A DNA stretch of 64,000 nt from Dicaeum eximium. Lineage: Eukaryota; Chordata; Aves; Passeriformes; Dicaeidae. The position numbers and the translations under genes were made by a program. How positions within the stretch are numbered: the stretch's first letter is position 1; each line of letters starts with the position of its first letter. The notes under the pieces are model-generated. The model was not told the DNA's origin, searched no databases, and worked only from the letters and a program-made list of their open reading frames with translations. Below, piece after piece: positions 25,701 through 34,689 of this stretch. The stretch is from the NCBI GenBank assembly GCA_013396995.1, contig VWZP01002663.1, positions 1-64,000 of the forward strand, in the 5' to 3' direction.

Positions 25701-28092
25701 GAAATTTAGCTTTAAAAGCATATAATAGAACCAAAATATGCTTATGTAAAACTCCCATGATTTTTCTTCAAAAATACTCAAAATGCTTCAGAACCGGGAG
25801 GTTATTAAGTTTTCTTTGCTGAGGGTATCTTTGATTAAATGGTTCATGTGCTGTACTAGTAAAATTTGTTCTTTCTCCTTCCTTCAGTGGGTGGATTTCA
25901 TCTCTTACTGGACTTAATAAGAGTATTCCTGTTGGCATTATGATGATAATCATAGCTGCACTTTTCACAGCATCTGCTGTTATCTCACTAGTTATGTTTA
26001 AAAAGGTAAGTTATATATTATTCTTCTCTTTTGTTTCCTACGTTTGATTTGGATTTTGCTTTATGTCTTGAGAGAGGTACTCTTCCACAAAGGAGTGGGG
26101 ATTAAATTACATTCTTCAAGGTATGCCTTACCTATTAACAGTTGTACAGTTTTGCTTATACTGTTATGGAGTTGAAAAATGCTGTTTGTACAATGCAGAT
26201 ATTTTCTGCAAGTGAGGAAGGATAGCTCTGAATTAGAGAACCTGAGAGGTAACCCCACCACAAAGGAGTAGGTGAAAGCGCTGGACACTATGGTGGTACC
26301 TGTAGATGTCAGGTTGTCCATCAGGAGCAGAGAAGTGTGACTGGAGTAATTGCTAAGTTACAGCTCTCACCAAAGTAATTCTCATTAAAATCAATAGAAG
26401 AGAGAGATGCTCAGAACCTCAGAAAAAGATTTTTATTTCTCTGTCTGTTTTTTAATATTTTCTTGCCAGCTAATGATGCAAGAGCATGAAAACTCAAAGA
26501 AATAAATTCTTTCTTTCTTTATGGTTACTTTTGGTGAATTTCCACCCAGAAGATCTAAGTATAGATACTGATGTGCTAGTAGGTCATTGAGATAAATGTA
26601 ACTGAGAATTCTGATGATGATGTGTCACACTAGAGCGCGACACGAATCACAGAGACACAGCAAACTACAGCCCAGGAAAAGGCAAAGAAGAAGAAACTTT
26701 ATTTTGATTTTCATATTATATAGAGTTTTGGGAATGACTGTGGATTGGAGAATGAGGTCACCACCTCTCCAACCACACTGGTCAATGACAAGGTCCATCA
26801 AACCTTTCTCCTCCCAGGAGAAAGGAATGAAAAACAAAAAGACAGTTAGGAAAACATCTGTATGTTTACAGAAAACCTAGTGAGAAACTTTATCACAAAA
26901 ATGAAAACATCAGAAGGCTGAAAATCAGGGTGACAGTGATGTCCTGGCTGAATTCCAGTAATTCAACCTCAGTTACAGTTAGGTTTAAAGATTTTATACA
27001 TACACAAATTCTTTTGACCTGTTCAGAGTAAACTAGAAATTTTAAGCGTGTGCCTAGAGCTGTCCTTTCTTGTCTTCTGTAGAAATACTCTATAGATGAG
27101 AAGAAACAAGCAAGAAAAATGTATGGTGGTATATGTTTTTACACTTTTCTTACTGTATGTATCCAGATTCTTTCCAGGAATCTGCATATTCATATATGAC
27201 TTGGTATATCTTTATGGGTGAGAAATAGTCACATTTATAACAGAGAAAAAAGTTACGTTAATTTTCCTGCTACACTGGAAGGAAAATATCTTCGTAATAT
27301 TATTTGACAACCTTTTTGTGACTTAACTTAGTCACAAATAGCATTTGAATTTTAATACCCAGGTAATTGGAAGTTAATCAGGACTTTCTGTCCGTTTTTG
27401 TTGGTTTTTGTTTTGTTACATGCCATATTGTTAAGAGTGTTTGTAAGTCATATTGTTTATTCATGTGGTTATTATGCAGAGCTATTGGTCATCACACTAG
27501 TTTTGCAAATGTGTAACTGTGTAATTAGGATACTTTGAATTTTTTAGTATTCAGTCAGAGTGTAGTGCAGTCAGAGCCAGAACACTCTTCTAACCAGTCA
27601 GAGTAACTAAAATGTTTCTAAATATTGTTGTAGAGAAAAATTCACCAAATATACATCACACACTTTAGTAAGCATGATGAGACCCCTCTGAACTTGCAGA
27701 TGATTACAGGAATCCCCCAGAGTCAAACTGTGTGTGCAACAGGACAATGAAAAATTCAAAAGTTTGTGGGAAAAAAATCCATGTTCTCATCTCTGGATTT
27801 GCTCAAATGCATGAACAAATCACATTTCCCCACCTCACAGCTCCACTTTGCATTTGGGACTTCACTATTGGTTTACTAAGAAATGGGGAGCACAGCACCA
27901 TTTTCTCAGTGCTTTTCCCCTCCATAGGTGCACGGGCTGTACCGCACAACTGGCGCAAGCTTTGAGAAAGCGCAGCAGGAGTTTGCCACGGGAGTGATGT
28001 CCAACAAAACTGTACAAACTGCTGCGGCCAACGCTGCCTCGACAGCGGCCACCAGCGCAGCTCAGAACGCCTTCAAGGGTAACCGGATGTAG
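1637..28092 (+). CDS. SCAMP1: SCAMP1, secretory carrier membrane protein 1 (eight exons, N-terminus outside window)
   Basis: SCAMP1 is a four-pass protein of post-Golgi and recycling vesicles that takes part in endocytosis and exocytosis. The joined exons are 1637-1714, 8695-8793, 9050-9161, 16420-16548, 22175-22334, 23991-24092, 25888-26005 and 27928-28092. They total 963 nt, which is 320 residues plus a stop. All introns are GT-AG and the reading frame is kept throughout. The order is a cytosolic tail with an NPF motif (EH-domain ligand), a charged coiled coil, the conserved NNWPPLP segment, four membrane spans, the loop [11 protein letters not shown] (the family's E peptide) and an Ala/Ser/Thr-rich tail ending in TAG. 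Residue numbers in the exon entries assume 19 missing N-terminal residues, as in mammals, giving 339 in total against 338 in human. I saw no start exon in 1-1636. The paralogues SCAMP2-5 fit less well; the sequence follows human SCAMP1 nearly residue for residue. Confidence 0.97.
2480..3300. mobile_element. Probable ERV/LTR-derived repeat (approximate bounds)
   Basis: The stretch from ggtttgacaagattcgatggcg through ttcctgttcagtcgtgagg and onward resembles a dispersed avian long-terminal-repeat family as I remember it. I see no open frame, primer-binding site or clear terminal dinucleotides, and the edges are guesses. It could also be an unrelated interspersed repeat. Confidence 0.35.
4370..4853 (+). 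mobile_element. CR1 LINE 3' end, sense
   Basis: The stretch has the layout of the end of CR1 ORF2 and its 3' UTR in sense orientation. It runs from cagttttgatccttgctgtaa through ggagaggatccagagaaggg and ends in ggttggattagatggtcc followed by tgtgattctttcc. The last motif is a decayed form of the CR1 terminal 8-bp repeat. It is truncated at its 5' side, as usual for CR1. Confidence 0.85.
6345..6665 (-). mobile_element. CR1 LINE 3' region, antisense
   Basis: Plus-strand words such as ggtcttcccagagccttctc, ctccaggctgagcaaaccc and ccccagagctggatgcagta are the reverse complement of the CR1 ORF2 C-terminal and 3' UTR region. It is an old copy with several small indels. The far 3' end, with its terminal repeats, is not clear. 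Confidence 0.85.
7073..7885 (+). mobile_element. CR1 LINE, sense, internally deleted
   Basis: The left part reads as the end of the linker and start of the RT of CR1 ORF2: NAHKSMGPD near 7425-7455, then ELADH and, after frameshifts, a region equivalent to GEVPxDW. After about 7735 it jumps to the CR1 3' terminal region (gagttggactccatgatcg, ggtccctttcaacttgaaatg, ctatgatcatgatg). Most of the RT is therefore deleted. Stops and shifts show it is long dead. Confidence 0.75.
8695..8793 (+). CDS. SCAMP1: SCAMP1 coding exon, residues 46-78
   Basis: This exon is 33 whole codons in phase 0, between acceptor ttccttag and donor gtgtgt. It encodes the proline-rich cytosolic segment starting [19 protein letters not shown] and ending YTQIAK. 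The middle (NVRMTHVPS and EEPSSY) differs from human while the flanks are identical, as expected for a flexible linker. Confidence 0.96.
8794..9049. other. Short SCAMP1 intron
   Basis: A 256-bp AT-rich intron with donor gtgtgt and acceptor ttcattcag. It is the shortest SCAMP1 intron in the window. Nothing else is seen. Confidence 0.9.
9050..9161 (+). CDS. SCAMP1: SCAMP1 coding exon, residues 79-115 plus split Gly116
   Basis: This exon has 37 codons plus one base and ends in phase 1. It starts at acceptor ttcattcag and ends at donor gtatgc. It encodes the cytosolic coiled coil, beginning [19 protein letters not shown] and ending SLNQQG. Heptad-like leucines and alternating Glu/Lys/Arg are evident. 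The intron before it is only 256 bp. At its 3' end it gives one more glycine than human SCAMP1. Confidence 0.95.
10208..11640 (-). pseudogene. CR1 ORF2 reverse transcriptase and C-terminus, remnant
   Basis: On the minus strand, one frame (11142-10834) reads [13 protein letters not shown] and then FADDT at 10866-10852, the catalytic YxDD-equivalent box of the CR1 reverse transcriptase. The thumb and C-terminal region follow in other frames (about 10809-10208), including [21 protein letters not shown] and [20 protein letters not shown]. The catalytic aspartates survive but the protein is split over at least three frames. Confidence 0.85.
11637..12240 (-). pseudogene. CR1 ORF2 linker between endonuclease and RT, remnant
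   Basis: The minus strand carries [19 protein letters not shown] near 11800-11745 and [12 protein letters not shown] near 11690-11660. These match the CR1 linker pattern (KGNKKSFYRYVSxKRKTRE and EKAEVLNDFF). Some 94 codons are still open, but stops flank them. Confidence 0.75.
12265..13045 (-). mobile_element. Unclassified insert inside the CR1, LTR-like
   Basis: CR1 similarity stops at ctctcctggtttga (about 12241) and resumes at catctttcttcattggctc (about 13050), so roughly 0.8 kb is foreign. On the minus strand it starts near tgtatgattgtcttggggc and ends near aaccaagataaca, with TG at one end and CA at the other. It also contains ggaataaagc on the plus strand. That shape suggests a solo LTR, but I found no target-site duplication and cannot name the family. 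Confidence 0.35.
13060..13830 (-). pseudogene. CR1 ORF2 endonuclease (AP-type) remnant
   Basis: On the minus strand the N-terminal signature SLKCQYTN lies near 13615-13590 (family pattern LKCLYTNARS). It is followed by a [14 protein letters not shown] stretch (family WWDxSHDWN) near 13490, then [19 protein letters not shown] near 13290 and EDFNW at 13176-13162 (family GDFN). These are the conserved steps of the CR1 apurinic-type endonuclease that nicks the target DNA. The GDFN aspartate is kept but the leading Gly is Glu. Frameshifts separate the blocks. Confidence 0.75.
13850..14330 (-). pseudogene. CR1 ORF1 esterase (SGNH hydrolase) remnant
   Basis: On the minus strand, codons at 14295-14284 read GDSL, the nucleophile block of SGNH hydrolases. 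Codons at 14136-14122 read GTNDT, the block with the conserved Gly and Asn. The last block is readable as EGIHL, against the usual DGIHL, only after a one-base frame change near 13880. This order and spacing fit the esterase of CR1 ORF1. Several in-frame stops lie between the blocks, so the frame is dead. The role proposed for this domain in CR1 is membrane or lipid interaction. Confidence 0.75.
14400..15060 (-). pseudogene. CR1 ORF1 N-terminal region remnant
   Basis: This lies upstream, in element orientation, of the esterase. The minus strand has short stretches that look like the coiled-coil or linker part of CR1 ORF1, but the frame is too broken to show a zinc-finger or PHD motif. The start codon and 5' UTR cannot be placed. 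Confidence 0.4.
15077..15430 (-). mobile_element. Second CR1 LINE 3' fragment, antisense
   Basis: Plus-strand words gtagtccaactgcctgcc, gcatgttattaagggcattg, ccctgaaacactgacaggc and ggaaatgcttcctaatctgg are the reverse complement of the 3' UTR of one CR1 subfamily. It abuts the 5' side of the long CR1 in the same orientation and is a separate element. Confidence 0.8.
16420..16548 (+). CDS. SCAMP1: SCAMP1 coding exon, residues 116-158
   Basis: The exon begins after ttttgcag and ends in donor gtaagt. It completes a split glycine and then reads [20 protein letters not shown]. It ends in the first membrane span (IMYYLWM), with one base of a split Phe codon. The amphipathic PPLP to EFQK stretch next to the membrane is among the most conserved parts of the family. 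The sequence gtag directly after the acceptor could act as a second, weaker acceptor. Confidence 0.95.
16549..22174. other. SCAMP1 intron of about 5.6 kb
   Basis: AT-rich intron. An old antisense CR1-like piece lies at about 19020-19340. Other parts (16549-19020 and 19340-22174) show only poly-T tracts, for example 18132-18141, and no gene or named repeat that I recognise. Confidence 0.7.
19020..19340 (-). mobile_element. Ancient CR1-like fragment, antisense
   Basis: The plus strand has cctccaatgacagacacttc, gaatgggttgctgtc, ctcagcctttccttgtggg and gttttctcgaggtctga. These follow the order of the CR1 3' region in reverse complement but with high divergence. This looks older than the other CR1 copies here. 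Confidence 0.55.
22175..22334 (+). CDS. SCAMP1: SCAMP1 coding exon, residues 159-212
   Basis: The exon begins after gcttctacag and ends with AG before donor gtaaca. It encodes the rest of span 1 ([18 protein letters not shown]), span 2 ([17 protein letters not shown]) and the cytosolic loop [11 protein letters not shown]. That loop is the E peptide, which in SCAMP2 is linked to a late step of exocytosis. Differences from human are confined to the short lumenal turn (YVDATRG). Confidence 0.96.
22335..23990. other. SCAMP1 intron, nothing recognised
   Basis: A 1.66-kb AT-rich intron with a long T-run at about 23512-23542. No repeat family or coding signal is seen. Confidence 0.7.
23991..24092 (+). 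CDS. SCAMP1: SCAMP1 coding exon, residues 213-245
   Basis: The acceptor lies behind a strong pyrimidine tract (ttttcccccccacctctttcag) and the donor is gtgagt. The exon encodes SDSSFRFF and then the third membrane span ([20 protein letters not shown]). It ends in QRWGN with a Cys codon split across the intron. Human has HNWGN here; the rest is identical. Confidence 0.96.
24093..25887. other. SCAMP1 intron, nothing recognised
   Basis: A 1.8-kb AT-rich intron with poly-A at 25575-25590 and poly-T at 25182-25192. No repeat family or coding signal is seen. Confidence 0.7.
25888..26005 (+). CDS. SCAMP1: SCAMP1 coding exon, residues 246-285
   Basis: The exon begins after ctccttccttcag and ends at donor gtaagt. 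It encodes [16 protein letters not shown] and the fourth membrane span ([18 protein letters not shown]), then VMFKK. Frame and length match the mammalian exon. Confidence 0.96.
26006..27927. other. SCAMP1 intron with a possible LTR fragment
   Basis: A 1.9-kb intron before the last coding exon. Positions about 26610-26960 look repeat-derived. The remainder is AT-rich with nothing recognised. Confidence 0.65.
26610..26960 (-). mobile_element. Probable LTR fragment, antisense
   Basis: The plus strand has aagaagaaactttattttg, whose reverse complement carries AATAAAG. It is followed by gactgtggattggagaatg, ctccaaccacactggtcaatg and gaaaatcagggtgacagtgatg. This resembles a bird LTR family as I remember it. 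There are no clear ends and no internal retroviral sequence. Confidence 0.4.
27928..28092 (+). CDS. SCAMP1: SCAMP1 last coding exon, residues 286-339 and stop
   Basis: The exon begins after ttcccctccatag and runs 54 codons to TAG at 28090-28092. It encodes [19 protein letters not shown] followed by the Ala/Ser/Thr-rich cytosolic tail ending AFKGNRM. Its third codon positions are much richer in G and C (GTG CAC GGG CTG TAC CGC) than those of the other seven exons. Confidence 0.97.
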   Translation: MHGLYRTTGASFEKAQQEFATGVMSNKTVQTAAANAASTAATSAAQNAFKGNRM

Positions 28093-29644
28093 AGAAACAA
28101 GGTCACCGCAGTTCTCTTCAGCTGTTCTTTTATTTTCCAGTCACTTACAGTATTCCCTAAATGCCTAGATCAAAATTCACACAGCATGTTAGTCTCTTCT
28201 GCAGCTGTGCATGGGTTAAATGGGAAATGTTTGGTTATTTTATTATAAATCTATTTATTTTAAGAAGAAAACAATTTTTTTCCCTTCTTTAACATTTTGA
28301 ATTCTGCAGTGTAAATGCTTTCTGTATTTTATGGAGGATAAATAATTTCAACAATTGGCCTGAGAATGAACTGTGGTATATAATGATCAAATCAAAGTAG
28401 TAAGAATCTGGACAGTTTTTTAGCAATTCACTGTAGTATTTTTTTTAAGTTCAGGAAAGCAGTTTGGATTAATTATTTTTCTTTGGAAGAACTGATTTCC
28501 CTATGTCTACCATAAGAAGTGGGGTAGACTGAGAGATATAGTTAGGTTTGACTACTGTTTTTTGCAATTTCAGCAGCTCCTGGGGATCAAATATAAGTAA
28601 GGCAGAGAGTATTAATTCTTTTCTTGTTTGGTTTTGTTTTCTTTTTTTTAGATAGGTCTTTGGATATAAACCTGTAAGTTTGCATGAATACTGTTGAGTT
28701 ACCTAATCTTGTTTAAGTAGTGTTTTGGTCCAGAATTTACCTGCGCCACTTTATAGCATTTGTTTGTATCTAGTTCCATGGAGAATTCTCTACCTGTGGG
28801 AAATTACTATGGGGCATAAACATTCTCTGTAATAGAAAAGTTCAGTTTAAGAAAGTTAACTGGTGATTTAAATCACAGAGCTAAATGATTATATATTTGC
28901 TATTTTTAACTTCAGTATTCACATATTGCCTGTCCCTGTTCTACGTGCAGTGGTATTTTTGTTTTATTTGGTTAGTTTTCGTTTGGTTTTTTTTTCAAGT
29001 ATAGATTTATGTTTAACAGTGGTACTAAATCTCTAGTCAGGACAGTCGCTCTGTTTACTGTCCAAAACACTATATATACAGTGTTTAATTTTCTAACAGG
29101 AATATTGTCTAAAACCAGGCTTTTGAAGCAATGGCATTTAATGGATACTTGAATGAATTTTAATATTAACTCAACCATCTCTGTGATGTGATTTAGGCTA
29201 TAGGAGAAAAGCTTTTAAACTATTTTGATTCGGCAAAGTGAGAAATATTTATCTCTAGTAAATTTAAATTTTAACTCATTGAATTGGAGGCCTAAGAGGT
29301 TAGATTGGTACTGTGAAACTAACAATCCATAATGGTATATACCATCACAATATTCTAGAATACAATATCGTCAGGACGTGGTATAGTATGAGTTTCTCTC
29401 CTTTGAAGACCTTATATTCTTGGATTGCCTCATGAGAACATTAGATACAATACTTCAGCAGTTTTTCAAACTCTTCCAGAAAATGGAAAGATGACATCCC
29501 ACAACTTGTGTAAGTACACACCGCTGCCAAAATTAATTCAGCTCTTAAGGTGAATCATCTTCAATAACATAAAATTCTGAGGCCCCTCCATGTTCTGAAA
29601 GTGGACTGAATTTCATAGAGTCTGTTTCAATACACTGTATTCAT

Positions 29645-29650
29645 AATAAA
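29645..29650 (+). terminator. SCAMP1: Possible proximal SCAMP1 poly(A) signal
   Basis: AATAAA in the context cataataaaagaagc, about 1.55 kb after the stop codon. Only the hexamer supports it, so use is uncertain. Confidence 0.3.
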
Positions 29651-30767
29651 AGAAGCTTATTTTAAAAATTCTCCCCTAGCTTAATCCTTGAATCAGTAAT
29701 ATACTGTTAGCATGAATTCTCCTATTAGTCTCCTTTCATTTACTAATTTCTTTAAATCAGACTTGAATTTGAAAAAATGTCATAGTTTCACCTATGCTGA
29801 AGTTCACATTAATGAATATACTTGCTTAAATATTCTAACAAGGCTATTAAAATGTCATAATAGTGGATATGCTAACATTGAACTTAAATTTGCATGGAAT
29901 GTTTTTAAAGCTTTCCAGATGAAAGTCTCACTATTCTCGGCTGAGATTGGGGGACCATCATTTTAGAAGCTATGTATCAAGATTGTTCTTTTCATATTTT
30001 AAACTTAATTTGAGGGTTGCATCTAGGAACTCTGCTATGGATTGCTTTTGAATCTAAATTTAGGGAATTCTTTTGGTATCTCTTAGATGGGAATCCTAGG
30101 GACATCATCTTTACAATTTAACTGAACTTGAAGATTGCATATTAGCATAGATTACCAGAAAAAAACACCAAACACATTAGGAATAAAACCTGAATTTGAC
30201 AGGTAGATTTTTTTCTCAAATGTTTGAAGGTTCTTTGAGAAAACATATGTAATGTTCTGTGTATAAGAATTGTTAATTTGTAGTATCATGGTTTGAATGT
30301 ACAGATTTAAGCCTTCTGAGTGAAATTCAGGGTTGTGTCACACATGAATTCTTTAAGCCAGAAATCTGTGGTACTTTGCAGCCCAAAAGGGAGGGAAAAG
30401 TTTGTTTAGCTTTGACAACAGAAGGCTGAGATTTGTTAAAATATTTTGTACCTAACAAAAATTAGATTTTACGGTCTCTTATTAATCAGAGTATGGCGCC
30501 CACTTGAGTTGTCTTTTTGTAGTATTGTGACAAACAGAGTACAAGGTATGAAATTTAAACACTGGAATGTCAGTAGTCTTTGATTTGTAATTTAGGAGTT
30601 GTTTTTATTTATCTGAGGATGTTTGTATATTTTGTAAATTACTAACAATGTTCTGCCATCCTGGTGAATGTCATGGTTCTGTACAAATGCACTTCTTCTG
30701 TCCCTCTGTTGCATGTCTGGGTAGCTCAGAAGTTTTGTATATTTATTGTATTAACACGGTGTCATAG

Positions 30768-30773
30768 AATAAA
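30768..30773 (+). terminator. SCAMP1: Possible proximal SCAMP1 poly(A) signal
   Basis: AATAAA in the context tcatagaataaaaaagac, 184 bp before the distal signal. It is followed by T-rich sequence (cttttcc), which would suit a downstream element. Confidence 0.4.
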
Positions 30774-30951
30774 AAAGACTTTTCCTAGGTGTTCGCTCTG
30801 TATAGTTTTGACCAATAATGGGGATTTTTCTTCTAACAGTCAGGGTGATGTGCAGGGAGGATGATCTGTGTAAAAGTCTGACTTGCTTTTTATAATTCTG
30901 TATATAGATGCTGTATTTCTGCTGAAATGGTGAAGCAAAATATCCACTATC

Positions 30952-30957
30952 AATAAA
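30952..30957 (+). terminator. SCAMP1: SCAMP1 distal poly(A) signal AATAAA
   Basis: Canonical AATAAA in the context ccactatcaataaatctgg, with a TGTA element about 40 bp upstream (gctgtattt). It is the last good signal before the sequence loses 3' UTR character. Further AATAAA hexamers at 30768 and 29645 may serve as proximal sites. Confidence 0.65.
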
Positions 30958-33039
30958 TCTGGTTAAAGAGAATTAGTCTACTCAACTGTTACGAAGAAAG
31001 TTCTTAAAATACTTGCAACTTACCTTCTTGTGCTGTAAACTCACAAGGGTTAAAATGAAACATGTTCTGTCACGACTGAATGGAATTCTACAGGTATTAA
31101 ATGACTCTTAAAACATTATTGAAAGTAAAATGAAGTTGCTGGAAAAAGCTTTGCTTTGGTAGTATTTATTTTTCGAATTTCTGCCAGTGAATCAACATTT
31201 GTGTCACAGGTGTCCTGCTTTTTCTTTTTTTTGTTTAGTCACTATCACAATCTATTGATTTTTTTTCATGTAATGTCAGTTGCAGCACCTGCTGTCTAGT
31301 ACTTATCTTACTGCTGGGTTTCCTCTGAAGGGCTGAATGACTTCATCTAGACAACTGTGATGTAGGTAGCTTTGCAAATGCATTATGCAGATTTGTACAA
31401 TGATACAGCAACCAGTGCTCTGAGGTACAATCAGGATTATTTTGGGAGATGGTGGATGCGTGATTTTGAAGACATTTTCACGTGCATGCATCAACTGGTA
31501 TTGAAATTCTTCATCCACTTGATCTTTCTTTGTAATTTACAGGTCTAGGATGGCAGTGTCAGCACACTAAAGGAAGAGGCTTTGTCATTTCTTGTAAATG
31601 TAAGCATGGTTGTGCCATTTGATTCAGTCATGTTTTATGTTTAGAATTATTACACAGTTCTTGTGCTCTTCACGGGACATAATTCCTCTGGTTTGCTCAG
31701 GTTGCTTTCCTCAAGAAGTTCTAAGCATGGAGTTGGAAAAGCATGCACACACTGAGAGAAAAGCATGAGTTAAGAGAACTGTTAAATACTCAGTGATACT
31801 TCTGGGAAGATATTTCTGTCAAGGAAAAGGCACACACCTAGAATATTCTGGTTATGAACCCATAGTAGGGCACAGTAGGTCAGATAATTAATTAGGTTTG
31901 ATTCAGTTACATTAAAACATGTGTGAATTAGTTTGTACTTTTTTTCTATAAATTAATTTTATGTCTGCAAGTAGCTTTTATTTTCATAATTAGAAAAATC
32001 AGGAAGATTTACAAAGGCAGTAGTGCAGATCTAGCTCAGCAGCAAAAACCAGTGAAACTTTATACAAGGATTAAACTAGATATGGTGTCACATGATCCTG
32101 AGGTGAAAAGAAAAAGGGCATTGATAAGGATGTGTAACTTGTGGCTCATGCTGCTATACATTTTGTTCTGGAAAAAAAATTAATTTTCCAGCAGTTTAAT
32201 GGAAGTGTGTACAGCTCAACTAAAATGTGCTTTTTGTTGGATGAAAGTGATTACATTGAACAGTTGTAGTTTCAGTAGTCTCCCAATACCCTTGGAACTT
32301 CCTGTTGACTAAGTAATGTGTGACTATAAATATAAATATAAATATGCATACTGTCCTGCTTTTAGTGAGTGCTCCTTCATGTTCCTGTTACATTACACTC
32401 AGACGTGAAGGAAAATACCACAATACAGAGGAGCTGCTCTTTAGAGTGTTGAGAATATCAGGTTTTACTTCTTTATATCCACGATTCAGGAAGGGAAAGT
32501 TCCAGCTGGAGAGATGGGAAATATCTGGGATTGATTTTTATTGATCAAGTTTGAGGCTGTATTAATAAAAGCATGGCTGGTGCAGGCCTGGAAGACAGGC
32601 TGGCCTCAGTTACTTGTGGCCCTGCATTCAGCATTTCTGCTCTGCGACCCTGTACAGCTGGAGTTGGGTAGGCAACACTGGCTGGAGCCCAGACCACTGT
32701 ACAGAAGAGCTGCCTCTGACCACTGGTGCCTTTGTGGCATCAGCTGCTCTGCCACTGCTCCAGCTGACAATGATGCTAGCAGATTTTATCATGTTTATAG
32801 CCTAATTAAAGCAATTGTGTGTGTCTAAGCTGTAGTCATTGCAGACATGCCAAAGCATGGTTGCTGCTTGTCAGTACAGAACTGTTGTCTTTGCTATGCC
32901 AGTATTTTTAAAGAAGAATGCATGGTGTTCTTTTTTGAGGAGTGCATGATGTTTTGAAAGAAAAAATGCCTATCCTGGATTGGGCAGTGGGGTGACACTT
33001 CTTGTCCAAGGTAAGAGAACAATCACAAGTGGTCAGAAT

Positions 33040-33215
33040 ACAGAATCACAGAATCAATTAGGATGGAAAATACCTAAACACTCCTGAGATCATTGACTCC
33101 AGCCTAAGACCTATGTGATTAAATTTGGCATTCTTTCTCTTTTACTTTGGTCAGACCAAGTTACTGATCCCGTCACATCTGGGTGACACCTTAAGCCAGT
33201 TACAGGTATTGATTC
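33040..33215 (-). mobile_element. CR1 LINE 3' tail, antisense
   Basis: It starts at the plus-strand tail repeat acagaatcacagaatcaatt and continues through ggatggaaaatacc and gagatcattgactccagcc, the classic reverse complement of a CR1 end. Only about 175 bp remain. Confidence 0.85.
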
Positions 33216-34583
33216 CTATGCTCTCAGAATTTCACTGATACGAAGATACTCCAAATAAAAGGCATTTGTTTGAAAACAAGCTTTCAGTGAATTTCAGAAC
33301 AAGACAACATTTTTACATTCCTGTCACTCTAACACTGATAATAGACATCCACTTTGTGATTGCTCCACTATTCTAAACCCAGCCGGAGCTTCGAGAACAA
33401 GTTACAAGAATATGGAAATGTGTAACCATACACACAACTGGGGACTTGAACTCTGTGCTATTGCCAACTCCATTAACTTTACTGAAAAAAGAAAGTATGT
33501 TTAGCTGCTCAAATTAGTACTTCATAATTTCTTTAAGCAGTGTTTTATATTTGGAGAATAAGTGCTCTATCTGTACCTGTTCTGAAATTCATAAATTGAC
33601 TATGGTAGTGGTGCATTCAGTGGCATGTGTCCCCTAACTTCTGGACTACAGGTTTTTATATGTTCAAAGTTGTAACCAAGAGCTACTTCTCTGAAGTTTA
33701 GGAACTGTTAGAAGTGTAATTAAACCATACATGATTAATTATATATAAATTTAATAGAAGTGGACCATTGCAACTGACAAATAAGTGACATGCTGACTTT
33801 TCTTTAAACTACTGAAAGCCTTGTTCCTGGTTCTGCTGTAGACTGGCATTGTAACCTTTCTCTAGTGTTTGTCTTGTCACAGCTGAAAGCTAAAACATGC
33901 TGTGGCAAACACCATTTTAAAAATCTCTGTATGATTTTGTATGATGTACAAATAAGCAGTATTTGTTTTACAACTGTTACTACCCTTTTCCGTGAAAAAG
34001 GAAATGCAGTGCTTTAGTTGCAAAATGAAACACGTTTTGTCAGAGCTATATTCAATTAGAAAGTCTCTTTAATGCAAATGTATTGTATACCACATAGTTA
34101 CAATTTCAGATCACATACTTCTGATCAGTAAGCAGTAATAAGTGTTTTAAATCAGATGGGAATCTGAAATACATCACTGGACTGGGATCTTAAATGCTAT
34201 TAAAGCTACAATCAAAGCTCAGCTTGGCTCAACTTGTCCAATATGCTTGTATTAAGGCAGTCAGACTCCTGTTAAAAGTTCAAAAACTCACTTTTAATTG
34301 AAATTTAGATTAAAAAGAAGACATTGGGTACATCATTCATGCTAACAAATGTACATAGTGGTGAGTCAAGAACAGAAAAACAGTACCACAAATAAACCAT
34401 GGCTCAAAACCTACTCTAGCTGGATCGCTGCAGTCACTCTTCCTATACCGAGGAGCTGTGTATGCATTGCTGCCATGCTCTGCTTTTGTTGGACTCTGCC
34501 CTTTCCTTGAGGTGTAGGCACCAGTGCCCATGGCTTTCAAGGAAGGCCTGAACTCCTCTCCATTTACCACTAGGATGTGGGAA

Positions 34584-34603
34584 NNNNNNNNNNNNNNNNN
34601 NNN
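34584..34603. other. Assembly gap, 20 N
   Basis: Twenty unknown bases followed at once by a run made almost only of G (34604-34625). The gap size is probably a placeholder. Confidence 0.99.
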
Positions 34604-34683
34604 GGGGGTGGGGAGGGGGGGGGGGTAACAATGCAAAATGGAAATTATTTGGCTGCAAAAAAAAATATCAGAATCCAGAGAAC

Positions 34684-34689
34684 TTTATT
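34684..34689 (-). terminator. LHFPL2: LHFPL2 distal poly(A) signal AATAAA
   Basis: Minus-strand context tttactcaataaagttctctgg, followed after about 20 nt by a run of nine or more T. This is a textbook arrangement. The 20-N gap starts about 60 bp beyond it. Confidence 0.55.

Larger units (their letters stand above)
28093..30975 (+). other. SCAMP1: SCAMP1 3' UTR
   Basis: About 2.9 kb of AT-rich sequence follows the stop codon, with many T-runs and ATTTA-like words and no further coding exon. The right end is inferred from the poly(A) signal at 30952-30957 and is not directly shown. Alternative shorter ends are possible at the signals at 29645 and 30768. Confidence 0.75.
30976..34664. other. 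Region between the SCAMP1 and LHFPL2 3' ends
   Basis: About 3.7 kb between the inferred poly(A) sites of two converging genes. It holds a CR1 tail (33040-33215), a GC-richer patch at about 32570-32800 that I cannot classify, and a 20-N gap at 34584-34603. The rest is AT-rich, with a TATAAA-type repeat near 32325-32345. Confidence 0.6.

Noticed and set aside
32570..32800. GC-richer patch between the two genes considered as a gene or CpG island
   Set aside because: Few CpG, no splice sites around it and no protein family in any frame; origin left open.
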